Part shown: positions 11,401 to 20,416 of the stretch, in pieces | Numbering within the stretch: position 1 is the first letter of the stretch | Layout of the letters: each line of letters begins with the position of its first letter | Source: Podochytrium sp. JEL0797 | Taxonomy: Eukaryota; Chytridiomycota; Chytridiomycetes; Chytridiales; Chytriomycetaceae | Direction: 5' to 3' | Assembly: GCA_027596195.1 (NCBI GenBank) | Contig: JADGJG010000324.1 | Location: forward strand, 1 to 24,069 | Length of the DNA: 24,069 bases | The notes under the pieces: generated by a model | Seen by the model: the letters and a program-made list of their open reading frames with translations, nothing else | The model's database searches: none | Told to the model about the DNA's origin: nothing | Position numbers and translations under genes: made by a program

Positions 11401-14400
11401 ACCGAAGTCAAAGACGAACCAGTACTGCTTGGAACGAGAGAAGAACTGGAAACTTGCACAGACAGGAAACTAGATGTGTGCGACCAAGAACGGGATACTG
11501 AGCTCGAACTGCTGAGGGCAGGAGCCGAACTTGAAACTGGCTTGGCAGAGCTGCTATGAGTAGAAGATGAGCTCGACACTGGTCTAGTAGTTCTACTTGG
11601 CGCGGCGGTAAGTAGAGTAGTCGACGAAACAGAATTGGAACCAGTCGACGACTTTGTGTGTGACACGGAATGCGAAGAAGCTCTCGAGCTGCTTGATGAC
11701 AATTGGGGCAACGGTGAAGACAGGGATGAAGAGACACTGGAGCTTGATTGTACCGTCGTGTGAGACAACGAGCGCGACAATGAATGCGACGGTGAATGCA
11801 AACTGGAGGTAGAACTCGAAACTGGCTTAAAAGAGCTTGCCGATGCGATTGAAGAAACAGCACTGGAGCTCGATGACACCGCCGGGTGCGACAAAGAGTG
11901 AGAAGAAGAACGAGAGCTGAAATGAACTGAACTCGAAGGCCGGTTTGAACTGCTCGAGGCTACTGGCGTCGATGATTGAGAGGAAGCGACCTCAGAGCTT
12001 GATGACACGGTCGTGCGTGAAAAAGAACTGGACGTCCGCAAAGTTGAAGGGGCGGTGCTGGGAGCAGTCGAGGAGACCAAAGAGGAAGCTGAAATCATCG
12101 CGGAAGAGGTTGAAACGGTGGTGGAAGTCATTGTGGAGATTACACTCGTCGTGGGGATTGGTGGTAGCATCTTTCGAAAATCAGCAAAGTAAGCTCGAGC
12201 GCGTAGACTCGAGTTCCAACAAAAACAGTCTCACCTCCGAAGAACAATTCATATCCTCGCTGTAACAAAGACCTCCAAGACCTTTGAACAGAAATTATTT
12301 AGAAAGGTGAAGAATTTTCTCGAACGCAAAGTCCTCCAATACCTTTCGACCCGTCGTAATAAATCTCGGTAAGAGAAACACTTGGAACCGGAATCTCGCC
12401 GAGAACAGCAACCAATCGGCATCCCCATCCCGGCGCAGTGCCACAAGAACCAGCCTTGCATTGGAGTCTCTTGGCACTCGCAAGGTCTTTGACACCAATG
12501 GTTTCGCGAACAAAGTGGCTGGAGTCGGGGTTGTGGGGGTCGCAAACAAACGTCACTTCATCAACGACAAATACGGTGTCGAGAGAGTTGTCCTTGGCGG
12601 CAACCACGTTCACAATGACTTGCATGTCCATCGCGTCCACGGCGTAGTAAAGACCAGGCTTCTCGAACTGGGTGGTGCTTGGCTTGAAAGTCTCGATCCA
12701 TGGCGCAGTTTTCATTTGGCATGGGAATCCGGGGGGGGTGTTGCAGAAATGGGCTGGCGGAACGAGGGTGGTGGATGGAACCAAAGCAGAAGTTGTGGCT
12801 GGAATCGTCATAACATGTGTGGTTGTGGACGACACGCGAGCAGAAGTTGAGGCTGGAATCGTCAGGATCAAAGAACTGGACGAGGGAGCTGTCACGGGAG
12901 CGCTGGACGGACGAATCGAAGTGGAGACCGGCAATGACGATGGTGCAGAGACAGGAATAGTTGGAACAAGCGTAGTGGTTGAAAACAAATCAGGTGTGGT
13001 AATGGGTGCCGTCGAAACAAGAGCCGTTGAAACAGAAGCAGTTGTAGAAGAAACCAATGTAGTTTGAACAATAGTCGTTGTTACGGGAAGGGAAAGTGAT
13101 GTATGATCTGAAGATGAAACAGCAGACGGTTTGGCGGTGGTAGATGAGCCGACGGTCGATGAAGGGGGCTGCGGTGCGGTGGAGGGTTCAGGAATCACCG
13201 CCGTTGTAGCGACCGTTGAAAACGATGATGCAATCGCGGAGGGAGCAATAGAAGCGTGTGTCGACGAGGAAGGACCTGCCGTCGCACTGGACGTTGAAGG
13301 CGATACCTGTTCCAAAATCATGATGTCAGAACAACGCGTTGTGGACACTCCAAAACGATAAAACTCACTTGAGCCGGACAGCCCATTCCTTCAGCAAAAC
13401 ACAAACCTCCACTAGCTTGACTACCACCATAGTACAGTTCTTCAACGGCCACATTCGGAACCGGATTCTCGTGAAGAACCACTCCGAATCGACATCCCCA
13501 ACCGGGCGCATTCTTACAAGACCCGGCTTTGCAAATCATCTTCTTCGCCGACGTGACATCATGAACGTTGAACGACTCGTGGACGTAGTCGGCAGAACCG
13601 GGGTTTTGAGGATCGCAAACGTATGTGACTTGATCAATCACATACACCGTGGAACCGTCCGATTCCTTCGCCGGAACGACATTCACGGTAACTTGCATGT
13701 CCAACGCGTCCAACGCGTAGAAAAGACCAGCTTTCGTAAATTCAATCGTGCTTGGTTTGAACGTGTCGATATACGGTGCGATTTTCATTTGGCATGGGAA
13801 TCCGGGAGTGAGATCACAAAACTGGGGCTTAGGAGATGCAGTTGGTGTAGCGGTTGGCACGGTTGGGCTGGGACTCGGTGGCAAAGTCTATTCCGAAAAA
13901 ATCAGCAAATTAACGTGTGAGACGTTCGCTTCAAAACACAAACAAAAGCTTCAAACACAAAAGCACACCTCAACTCACCTCAGGTGGACAGTCCATTCCA
14001 GTATCGTAACACACTCCGCCCATCGCTTTGCTGCCTCCGTAGTACAAATTCGTCATGGACACGTTCGGAATAGGGTCCTTGTGGAGGACCACTGTCATGT
14101 AACATCCGGTTCCACCACCCCTCTTACACGTTCCCACCTCACAAATGAACTCCTTCTCATTGACACCCGTCAAGCTTTCGACGGTAATTGACTCTTTGGC
14201 ATATGCTGCCGAGCCCAGGTGATGTGGATCACAAATGTAAATGACTTCCGTCACGATATACACCGTGAGACCCGCATGATCCTTGTCCTTGACCACGTTG
14301 ATGAGCACCTGCATCTCCTCCGAATTCAACGCGTAAAAGAGACCCGTCTCGATGAAGTAAATGGTACTCGGTTTGAAGGTGTGGATCCATTGGTCTGCGA

Positions 14401-15275
14401 GAATTTGGCAAGGGTACCCCGTATTGACGCGGCAGTATTGTTCAACGGCAGTTGTGATAGATGTGGACGCTGGAAGAACGGCAGAAATGGAAGTTGCGAC
14501 CGTATGAAAGGATATAATGGGCGCGTTGGAACTCGTCAGGACAGCGGGAAAGGAAGACGAGGATGTGCCACTCAGAGATGTGGAAGGAGGCAGCGGTGCA
14601 GTGGTAGACAATGCGATAGCGGTGGTGGAAAGAGCCGTGGTGCTTGATGGGGCAGCCTCGGTCGACAGCGTCGGGGGAATACTCGAAGTCAACTCCACTA
14701 CCGAGGTGGGAGCTGCACTGGGACTCGGGGGCAGGACCTTTCAAACATCTCTCGTTAGTAATGAGCAAAATGAATAAATATAAATCACTCACGTCTGCAG
14801 GACAACCCATCCCTTCCGCGAAACACAAACCCCCGTGAGCTTGATTACCCCCGTAGTACAACTCATTAATGGCAATGTTTGGCACGGGAATATCGTGTAA
14901 CTTGGCCACCAACCGACAACCCCATCCACCCGCGGTAGCACAAGAGCCGGCTTTACACGTCAACGTCTTTTGAGCGGCAAGATCATGAACACCGAACGTC
15001 TCGTGCATGGAACCACAAACGTAGGTGACTTGGTCAATGACGTACGTGGTGGCGCCAGTGCCGTCTTGGGCAGCAACGACGTTGACGAGAACTTGCATGT
15101 CAAGGGCATTTAATGCATAAAAGTGGCCTGGCTTGTCAAAATGAGTCGTGCTTGGTTTGAACGTGTCAATGTTTGGAGCTGTCTTCATCTGGCATGGAAA
15201 CCCGGGGGTGGGTCCACAGAATTGCTGCGAGGCAGTCGCAAGAGAAGCAAGGGAAGCCAGCAATAGCAACCGCAT
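5494..15275 (-). CDS. Giant modular Ser/Thr-rich GPI-type surface protein with five repeated Cys domains, about 3035 aa
   Basis: Exons: 15275-14793, 14737-13979, 13887-13369, 13306-12343, 12281-12235, 12170-11338, 11269-10247, 10183-9815, 9741-9004, 8935-8056, 7986-5494. Every join is GT-AG with introns of 55-91 nt and keeps one frame: 9108 coding bases, 3035 residues. Residues 1-16 are a signal peptide (MRLLLLASLASLATAS). Four copies of an unrecognised domain occupy about 19-161, 262-413, 437-587 and 774-922; a diverged fifth lies at 2058-2205. Between them are Ser/Thr/Pro linkers and roughly 1100 residues of Ser-rich sequence (exons 6-10). Exon 11 adds an 830-residue Ser/Thr-rich stalk with a tandem repeat. 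The end, NGGMGRGGLSG followed by WVVLVFGLFVLV, resembles a GPI-attachment signal. The layout suggests a heavily O-mannosylated cell-wall adhesin-like protein; that is inference. It could be two genes, but no internal start with a signal peptide is seen. Confidence 0.85.
6180..7340 (-). repeat. Tandem repeat array coding Ser/Thr-rich 45-46-aa units in exon 11
   Basis: Units share the pattern SSQTSAVLSTRSNSVPSTA, then SSSSMAPVSSAIPSSSV. The three clearest copies have identical landmarks starting at 6988, 7123 and 7261, i.e. 135 and 138 bases apart. More decayed and shorter units continue down to about 6180. All length steps are multiples of three, as expected for a translated repeat. Such stalk repeats commonly vary in number between strains in fungal wall proteins (general knowledge). 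Confidence 0.85.
8056..8499 (-). other. Repeat domain D5 of the giant surface protein, distant and diverged
   Basis: The fifth copy ends exon 10, more than 1100 residues after D4. It keeps FC, TFKPSVVKFTKPGYFYALNSLDM, VNVV, VYIC, YDGEHALGGICYGDDMGCP. It has lost the CKAGSC...GWGC cysteine group except one (FALTCFTGHGQEYRM), so its disulfide pattern must differ. It is followed by a phase-0 intron at the same place as the other copies. Confidence 0.8.
8936..9560 (-). repeat. Duplicated exon/intron block, copy II (exon 9 part plus its intron)
   Basis: This segment covers intron 9003-8936 and the downstream half of exon 9. It matches 11270-11894 at a constant offset of 2334 bases with no indel seen in the stretches I aligned. 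The two 68-nt introns differ at only three positions by eye. Encoded residues are almost identical through the shared exon ending SISLSSR. Confidence 0.85.
11270..11894 (-). repeat. Duplicated exon/intron block, copy I (exon 6 part plus its intron)
   Basis: Partner of 8936-9560 at offset 2334. Exon 6 is a mosaic: upstream of about 11870 (in + coordinates, higher numbers) it instead resembles exon 7 (11042 aligns with 11881, offset 839). Such mosaicism points to unequal crossing-over or gene conversion among the Ser-rich exons. Confidence 0.8.
12235..12748 (-). other. Repeat domain D4 of the giant surface protein, split by an extra intron
   Basis: The fourth copy begins FCNTPPGFPCQMKTAP and runs to EIYYDGSK at the end of exon 4. 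The C-terminal part (GLGGLCYSEDMNC) lies in the 47-base exon 5. No other copy has an intron at this place. The unspliced reading of the intron mimics the domain end (GIGGLC) and then hits a stop. Confidence 0.85.
12282..12342 (-). other. Intron inside domain D4 with exon-like 5' sequence
   Basis: This 61-nt GT-AG intron splits the codon in GSK-G-LGG. The sequence around the donor (AAAGGTATTGGAGGACTTTG) closely matches the sequence around the acceptor (AAAGGTCTTGGAGGTCTTTG). The 5' part of the intron is therefore a diverged copy of the start of exon 5. It contains an in-frame stop, so splicing is needed for the downstream 2100 residues. Confidence 0.8.
13369..13821 (-). other. Repeat domain D3 of the giant surface protein
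   Basis: The third copy takes up nearly all of exon 3, after a short Pro-rich linker. It begins FCDLTPGFPCQMKIAP and ends ELYYGGSQASGGLCFAEGMGCP. It retains all seven conserved cysteines and the DPQNPGSADY segment. It is followed by a phase-0 intron, exactly as in D1 and D2. Confidence 0.85.
13979..14437 (-). other. Repeat domain D2 of the giant surface protein
   Basis: The second copy lies at the end of exon 2 after a Ser/Thr/Pro linker of about 100 residues. It begins YCRVNTGYPCQ and ends NLYYGGSKAMGGVCYDTGMDCP. It is the most diverged of the first four copies: IYFIETGLFYALNSEEMQV replaces the usual version, and CEVGTCKRGGGTGC replaces CKAGSC...GWGC, but cysteine positions are kept. It is followed by a phase-0 intron. 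Confidence 0.8.
14793..15221 (-). other. Repeat domain D1 of the giant surface protein
   Basis: The first domain copy fills the rest of exon 1 after the signal peptide. It shows the family pattern FC..TPGFPCQMKTAP, DTFKPST, FYALNALDMQV, VNVV, VTYVC, CKAGSC, GWGCR, ELYYGG, GGLCFAEGMGCP. Seven cysteines recur across the standard copies. D1 lacks about 10 residues after VTYVC that D2-D4 have (DPxNPxSxxY), an in-frame loss. The domain ends three residues before a phase-0 intron. I recognise no named family. Confidence 0.8.
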
Positions 15276-15854
15276 GATCCCAGAAACAGTATTGGTTGTG
15301 AAAGGGTTTTTGAACGGATCAATATGACCAAACGAGGAGTCAAAATATCTTTGATTTGCTTATCGAAGTTGTTTGCGGGTCAGGTTCAAATCTAATTTTG
15401 TCAGGACGGCAAGGAATTTAGTCAGAAAAAGAAGGGAGGGAAGGTCTTTCTCTTTTTCCCAACGGGAAACGATGGAAGGTGGATCGATTTAGACTGTGCA
15501 TATCTTCTAGTGCGGCAACAGCGCTATCCATTCCATTTTGGAGAAAAATTGGGCGGTGCCTGGGCAATATCGACAAGCCACAGTCAAGCCCCCTAAAAAA
15601 AGTGAAACAAATATTTTTTTATTAATGGTGATGTCATTCGCCGCACCATGCACTAACGACGAAAACGAGGCTGCGGAGGTGGCTAAAAAACTCACCAATC
15701 AAACTAATCCGGATTGGAATTGGGGTAAAAGGATTTTGACGCATGAGGCCCAGGAGGGATTGATTGGCTTGGACGATTTATTAGTCTAAGTATCGAGAAA
15801 GGCTTTATTGAGATGGGGCCCAAGCGTATCCTCCCCAAAACATTCACCAACTCC
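15276..15854. promoter_or_regulatory. Upstream region of the giant surface protein gene
   Basis: The promoter of the giant gene should lie here. I see no clear TATA box. A short inverted repeat (GAAAAAGA at 15425-15432 and TCTTTTTC at 15451-15458) sits about 150 bases upstream of the ATG. The rest holds only the doubtful small ORF listed next. Confidence 0.4.
15625..15789 (+). CDS. Doubtful small ORF, 54 aa
   Basis: An ATG-initiated reading frame encodes MVMSFAAPCTNDENEAAEV followed by a hydrophilic stretch and LIGLDDLLV at the end. The frame is open further upstream to an ATG at 15538. Amino-acid composition looks protein-like, but there is no recognisable domain and no homologous copy in the window. 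It could be a last exon, a remnant, or chance. Confidence 0.2.
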   Translation: MVMSFAAPCTNDENEAAEVAKKLTNQTNPDWNWGKRILTHEAQEGLIGLDDLLV

Positions 15855-16267
15855 TCAATAATCAATCACCGCCGTCAACCCATCCACAACACCCTCCAAA
15901 ACGCCAGGAGCAATGCTGCCATAATTCGTGGCATGGCTCTTGTCCACGACCATCAACTCCGTCAAATTCTGGCTCGGGTTGTTTTTTGACCGCCTCCAAA
16001 GCGTCGCACGAGTGACGGAGTCACGGAGTTGGGGTGTTTTGCTGCGCGAAGACTCCGTTGTAGTAGGCTTGGATACGCATTTTGTCGAGATCGGCGGATT
16101 CGCGTGGCGGCAGTGTTGATCACGGCACTCTTGCTGAAAAATCCATTCTCCTGTTGCCAAATGTTGAAGAATGAGGCGGATTTTCTGGAGCAGTAATCGA
16201 TGCTGGAGGAAGTGCTTGCATGCATAGCCATTCTTGATGTTTTTGCTTGATCCCCCCACACAGCCAC
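15855..16267 (-). pseudogene. Frame-broken remnant of an unidentified gene
   Basis: Protein-like pieces occur in three different minus-strand frames in succession. One frame gives SASFFNIWQQENGFFSKSAV near 16185-16125. A second gives ADLDKMRIQAYYNGVFAQQN near 16090-16030. A third gives NLTELMVVDKSHATNYGSIA, then GVLEGVVDGLTAVIDY and a stop at 15855. No GT-AG introns convincingly link them, so frameshifts are more likely. I cannot name the parent family. The segment lies just downstream of propeller copy 1. Confidence 0.3.
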
Positions 16268-16399
16268 TCTCCGGTGGCCAACGCTCCTACCCAGCCCAGG
16301 TGCTTAATTGCTTTTACTCAGCCAAAATACTTCGCGTGGGCCATTAATAGTCTAGCTGCTACTCAACTTCTATTTGAGACTTGTTTACTTTCTCAATTT

Positions 16400-17822
16400 T
16401 TAATGCTTTCTTCTGGTCACAACGCTGTCACACCGATTCCCAAACAACGAAGCCCGATTCGCCTCCCCATTCCCAGACCGCACCGTTGCCACAAACGTCG
16501 TCGCCCCATACCAAATCGCATTCTTACGCAACCAAACAACTTGGCCCGACCCCGCATCCAGACACGTCACGAGCCCAGACCCACCCAAAAACACACACCC
16601 ATCCTCTACAAACACGTTGGTGAACACACAACTCTGCATGAAGGAAGGCTCGTACTTCCACACCTCCATTCCATCCTGCATACGAATCGCGCGCACTTCG
16701 CCTACTAGACAGACAAACAACAACCGCGACACCGCATCCACCTTCTCACCCCCAGATGCACTCCCCGCCACCGACTCCACCGCAGAATAAGCCGGAAGAC
16801 CTTCATTCGATTCAACAGGAAGCGAAACCCCAGATCCAACCACCACAGACAACACACCCAAACACCCCATCCCCATCAACTTGTTCTCCCACATCAACTG
16901 ACCTGTTTCCAACGAATAATGCCTCAGATTGATCCCAGTCGCAACAAGTATCGACCGCGACGCGTGCAAGGGGAACATCTCGGACGAACTGAATCCCACA
17001 CCAGGAAGTGTGAGCTCCCCACCCGGCATTGGAAATGGCAAGCCAGTGGACTTGTAGAACACGTCTATATACCCCCGAGCGCCATAAAAAATAGCCTCCG
17101 TAAAGTCTGGCTTGGAACTCGCAGAAACGCGGTGTCGGTTGAAAGGGATATTCTCGGTGGGGTTCCCCGACGTCATGACGGCAAGCGTGCAAGCACTGCG
17201 GTCTGGAATCTCCGACTTCCAAACCTGAAACCATTATCAATATGGTTTGGAAGGTGTCTGTGCTCACCTCTTCTCCACTCATGGCATTCAGCGCAAGAAT
17301 CACCCCATTCCCCGCCACAAACAACACCCCTTGATCCACCACCAAAAACGGCTTCGACCCAAATCCCCTCGCAAACAGGGCCGTCTCACGCACCCAAAGA
17401 TCCCTTCCCGAGTCAATCAAAATAGCCGTCACATTACTATCCCGCGCAACAAACACCACATTATCAGAATCAATCTGCGAGTTTGCATAGTGTGGGGTCT
17501 TTGGGTGCGGGTCACGCACGGACGAGTTTTCTTTGAACTTCGCGGCGTCGCGGCCTTGGGCAATAGTCGGGTTTCCGTATCCGATTCCAATCAGCTTGTT
17601 TTCCCACAGAGGAGTGCCTGTGGTGGCCGAGATGCATCTGAGGTTGGCACCCGAGGTAACGAGCAGGGTGTCGTCGAAAGGGTTTGGAATGACATCTGTG
17701 TCATAAAAACCCGTGCCGGTCAGAACAGAGGTCCAAACAAGAGTGCCTGAGCGGGCATCGAAGGCGTGGACGTATCCAGTGCAGGCAACAAAGAGAAGCT
17801 GGCTCGATGGCGTTGTTTGCAT
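16400..17822 (-). CDS. PQQ-like eight-bladed beta-propeller protein, copy 1
   Basis: Exons 17822-17268 and 17224-16400 (intron 43 nt) encode 459 aa. Eight repeats follow the PQQ-type blade pattern of a beta-strand, then a sugar-like turn with SG or TG and a Trp: [158 protein letters not shown]. No signal peptide or membrane segment is seen, so it is probably intracellular. The start at MQTTPSS is chosen because it is shared with copies 2 and 3; the frame is open upstream. No catalytic residues of quinoprotein dehydrogenases are evident, so a scaffold role is as likely as an enzyme. Confidence 0.85.
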
Positions 17823-17921
17823 TTTTTGATTGGTTGTTTCAGATAGACCCCCAAAAAAATGGAAATCCTCGAAACTACTGTTTTTATAAGACGAATTCAA
17901 CAACAAAAAAAGAAATCCAAA

Positions 17922-18429
17922 TCAATGCTGCGCCCACTCAATACTCTTCAAATCAATCCCCTCCTGCACCATCTCCCACAACGGACTCATCTCCCTCAAC
18001 CTCCCAACCTTCCCAAAAACCCGATCCACCACAAAATCAATCTCCTCCACAGTCGTGAACCGCCCAATCCCGCACCGGATCGAACTGTGCGCCGTCTCGT
18101 CATCGGCTCCAATCGCACGAAGTACATACGAAGGTCCGAGCGACACGGTCATGCGCTACCGGAGGACACGGCAATGTCTTTGAGGGCCATGAGAAGGGAT
18201 TCACCTTCGACGTAAGCGACGCTGAGGTTGGCGCATCCTAGTGTGTGGAGGGTATTCTTTGAGTTGGACAGAACATGAGAGGGAGTGCGGTGGAGGAAGG
18301 CATGGGATGCAAAAGACGCAATACCGGCGTAAGATTGGACTGGGTCTCCATTGCGAATCACGTGCGACACTTTGGAAAAATGACTTCAATCAAGCGGCTC
18401 GACAGCATGGTGATGCGTTTGGAGTCGTA
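17922..18429 (-). pseudogene. Duplicated C-terminal part of NFS1, inactivated
   Basis: This segment copies NFS1 exons 4 and 5 and the intron between them (compare 22116-21604). It starts at the acceptor-like site before [10 protein letters not shown], but a one-base loss turns EGITSK into a frameshift ending in a stop soon after. A second lesion deletes bases right after SSGSA, which removes the catalytic Cys of the SSGSACTS motif and shifts the frame again. The rest ([11 protein letters not shown] to the C-terminal SIEWAQH and stop) is preserved. No N-terminal half exists nearby, so it cannot encode a desulfurase. Confidence 0.9.
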
Positions 18430-18987
18430 CTAATATCGAGAGTGCCGGGAGAGAGCAAGCAGCGGCAAGTTAGTATCGGGAAAAAAAAGTAGAGAATTAA
18501 TCACAAGAAAAAGGGAAGCAAACAGAGAAAACAGGAGCAGATCAACAAGCACATCCATATTCCAAGGCCACGAAATAGATCCAACAAAAGGCCACTCCCA
18601 AGAACCCAGCGAAATCCGAAAACTGCGAGCACTCAAGACATTTATTGGAATTTTAACTCGAAAAAGTCAGCAAAATTTAAAAAAATAACAAATTAACTCC
18701 TTCTTAAAGTTTTCGAACTCGCAATCCGCTGCTTCAACACCATGCTGCTCGGACTCGCCACAAGCGGCTGTTGGCGTCCTTCAAATCCAATAATGCTGAT
18801 GAATCACAACTTAATTCCAAATATCTCCTTTCTCTCTTCCTTTTTTCCTCCTTTCCTTCCTTTTCTTCTTTCTTTCCTTCAAACCACATACTGTATTTAA
18901 TTGAAGAAGGGAGAAAGAGGAGTTACCTCGGGGGAAAAAGAAATTGACTTTCTCAAAGTAAAAAATGTATTTCATTCTTCTCTTCTT
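18430..18987. other. Intergenic region between the NFS1-tail pseudogene and propeller copy 2
   Basis: The first 210 bases or so (to about 18638) are homologous to NFS1 intron 3 (22117-22385), so they came with the duplicated tail. Beyond that, 18693-18803 holds an open minus-strand stretch (GFEGRQQPLVASPSS to a stop) that may be a last-exon remnant, unassigned. A pure pyrimidine tract follows at 18824-18880. I see no intact gene. Confidence 0.5.
18824..18880 (+). repeat. Uninterrupted 57-base polypyrimidine tract
   Basis: All 57 bases are C or T on the plus strand, without mirror perfection. Such tracts can form triplex (H-DNA) structures and are prone to breakage (general knowledge). It lies about 110 bases downstream of the propeller copy 2 stop, inside the rearranged block. 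Confidence 0.7.
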
Positions 18988-20416
18988 TCAGTCCTTGGTT
19001 TCCTCATCGCGTTTTTTTTTGTCATACCGATTCCCAAACAACGAAGTCCGATTCGCCTCCCCATTCCCAGACCGCACCGTCGCCACGAACGTTTTCCCAT
19101 GCCGAATCGCCTTCCTACGCAACCAAACAACTCGACCCGACCCCGCATCAAGACACGTCACGAGCCCAGACCCACCCAAAAACACACACCCATCCTCTAC
19201 AAACACGTTGGTGAACACACAACTCTGCATGAAGGAAGGCTCGTATTTCCACACCTCCATTCCATCCTGCATACGAATCGCGCGCACTTTGCCTCCTAGA
19301 CAGACAAACAACAACCGCGACACCGCATCCACCTGCACCTTCTCAGAACTACTTCCTCCCATCGACTCCACCGCAGAATACGCCGGAAGTCCCTCATTCG
19401 ATTCAACAGGAAGCGAAACACCTGATCCAACCACCACAGACAACACATACCCATTCCCCATCCCCGTCAGCCTATTCTCCCACACCAACCGCCCCGTTTC
19501 CAACGAATAATGCCTCAGATTGATTCCAGTCGCAACAAGTATCGATCGAGACGCGTGCAAGGGGAACATCTCGGACGAACTGAATCCCACACCAGGAAGA
19601 GTAATCTCGCCTCCCGGCATCGGAAACGGCATGCCGTTGGCTTTGTACAAAATATCTATATATCCACCGGCGCCGTAAAAAATAGCCTCCGTAAAGTCTG
19701 GCTTGGAACTCGCAGAAACGCGGTGTCGGTTGAAAGGGATATTCTCGGTGGGGTTCCCCGACGTCATGACGGCGAGCGTGCAAGCACTGCGGTTTGGAAT
19801 CTCCGCTTTCCAAACCTGAAGACCCGTATCAGTATTTTAATTGGAATGGGTCCGCGCTTACCTCATCTCCACTCATGGCATTCAGCGCAAGAATCACCCC
19901 ATTCCCCGAAACATACAACACCCCTTGATCAATCAATAGAAACGGCTTTCCTCCAAATCCCCTCGCAAACAGGGCCGTCTCACGCACCCAAAGATCCCTT
20001 CCCGAGTCAATCAAAATAGCCCTCACATTACTATTCCGCGCAACAAACACCATATTGTCAGAATCAATCTGCGAGTTTGCATAGTGTGGGGTCTTTGGGT
20101 GCGGGTCACGCACGGACGTGTTTTCCTTGAACTTGGCAGCGTCGCGGCCCTGGGCAATCGTCGGGTTTCCGACTCCGATTCCAATCAGCTTGTTTTCCCA
20201 CAGAGGAGTACCCGTGGTGGCAGAGATGCATCTGAGGTTGGCACCCGAGGTAACGAGCAGGGTGTCGTCGAAAGGGTTGGGAACCAGGTCAGTTTCGTTA
20301 AAACCCGTCCCGGTCAGAACAGAGGTCCACACGAGAGTGCCTGTGCGGGTGTCGAATGCATGGACGTATCCAGTGCAGGCAGCAAAGAGGAGCTGGCTCG
20401 AAGGCGTTGTTCGCAT
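18988..20416 (-). CDS. PQQ-like eight-bladed beta-propeller protein, copy 2
   Basis: Exons 20416-19862 and 19815-18988 (intron 46 nt, at the same codon as in copy 1) encode 460 aa. It is co-linear with copy 1 across all eight blades (for example LLFAACTGYVHAFD..TGTLVW and CVFLGGSGLVTCLD..SGRVVW), with scattered substitutions and a two-residue change near SSSEKVQVDA. The last residues differ: after SLFGNRYD comes KKKRDEETKD, whereas copy 1 has SVVTRRKH. The start MRTTPSS matches the other copies. An in-frame upstream ATG at 20782 would add 122 residues, but that stretch is low-complexity and not shared with copy 1, so I treat it as untranslated. Both intact copies look functional. Confidence 0.85.

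Noticed and set aside
8056..12170. Reading exons 6-10 of the giant gene as separate small Ser-rich genes
   Set aside because: None has its own signal peptide or convincing start; each stop lies just past a GT donor, and splicing at conserved phase-2 sites joins them all in frame.
12235..15221. Pherophorin-type or other known algal/fungal wall domain identity for D1-D5
   Set aside because: Cysteine count and spacing do not fit the pherophorin pattern I know, and no diagnostic motif is shared; I leave the domain unnamed.
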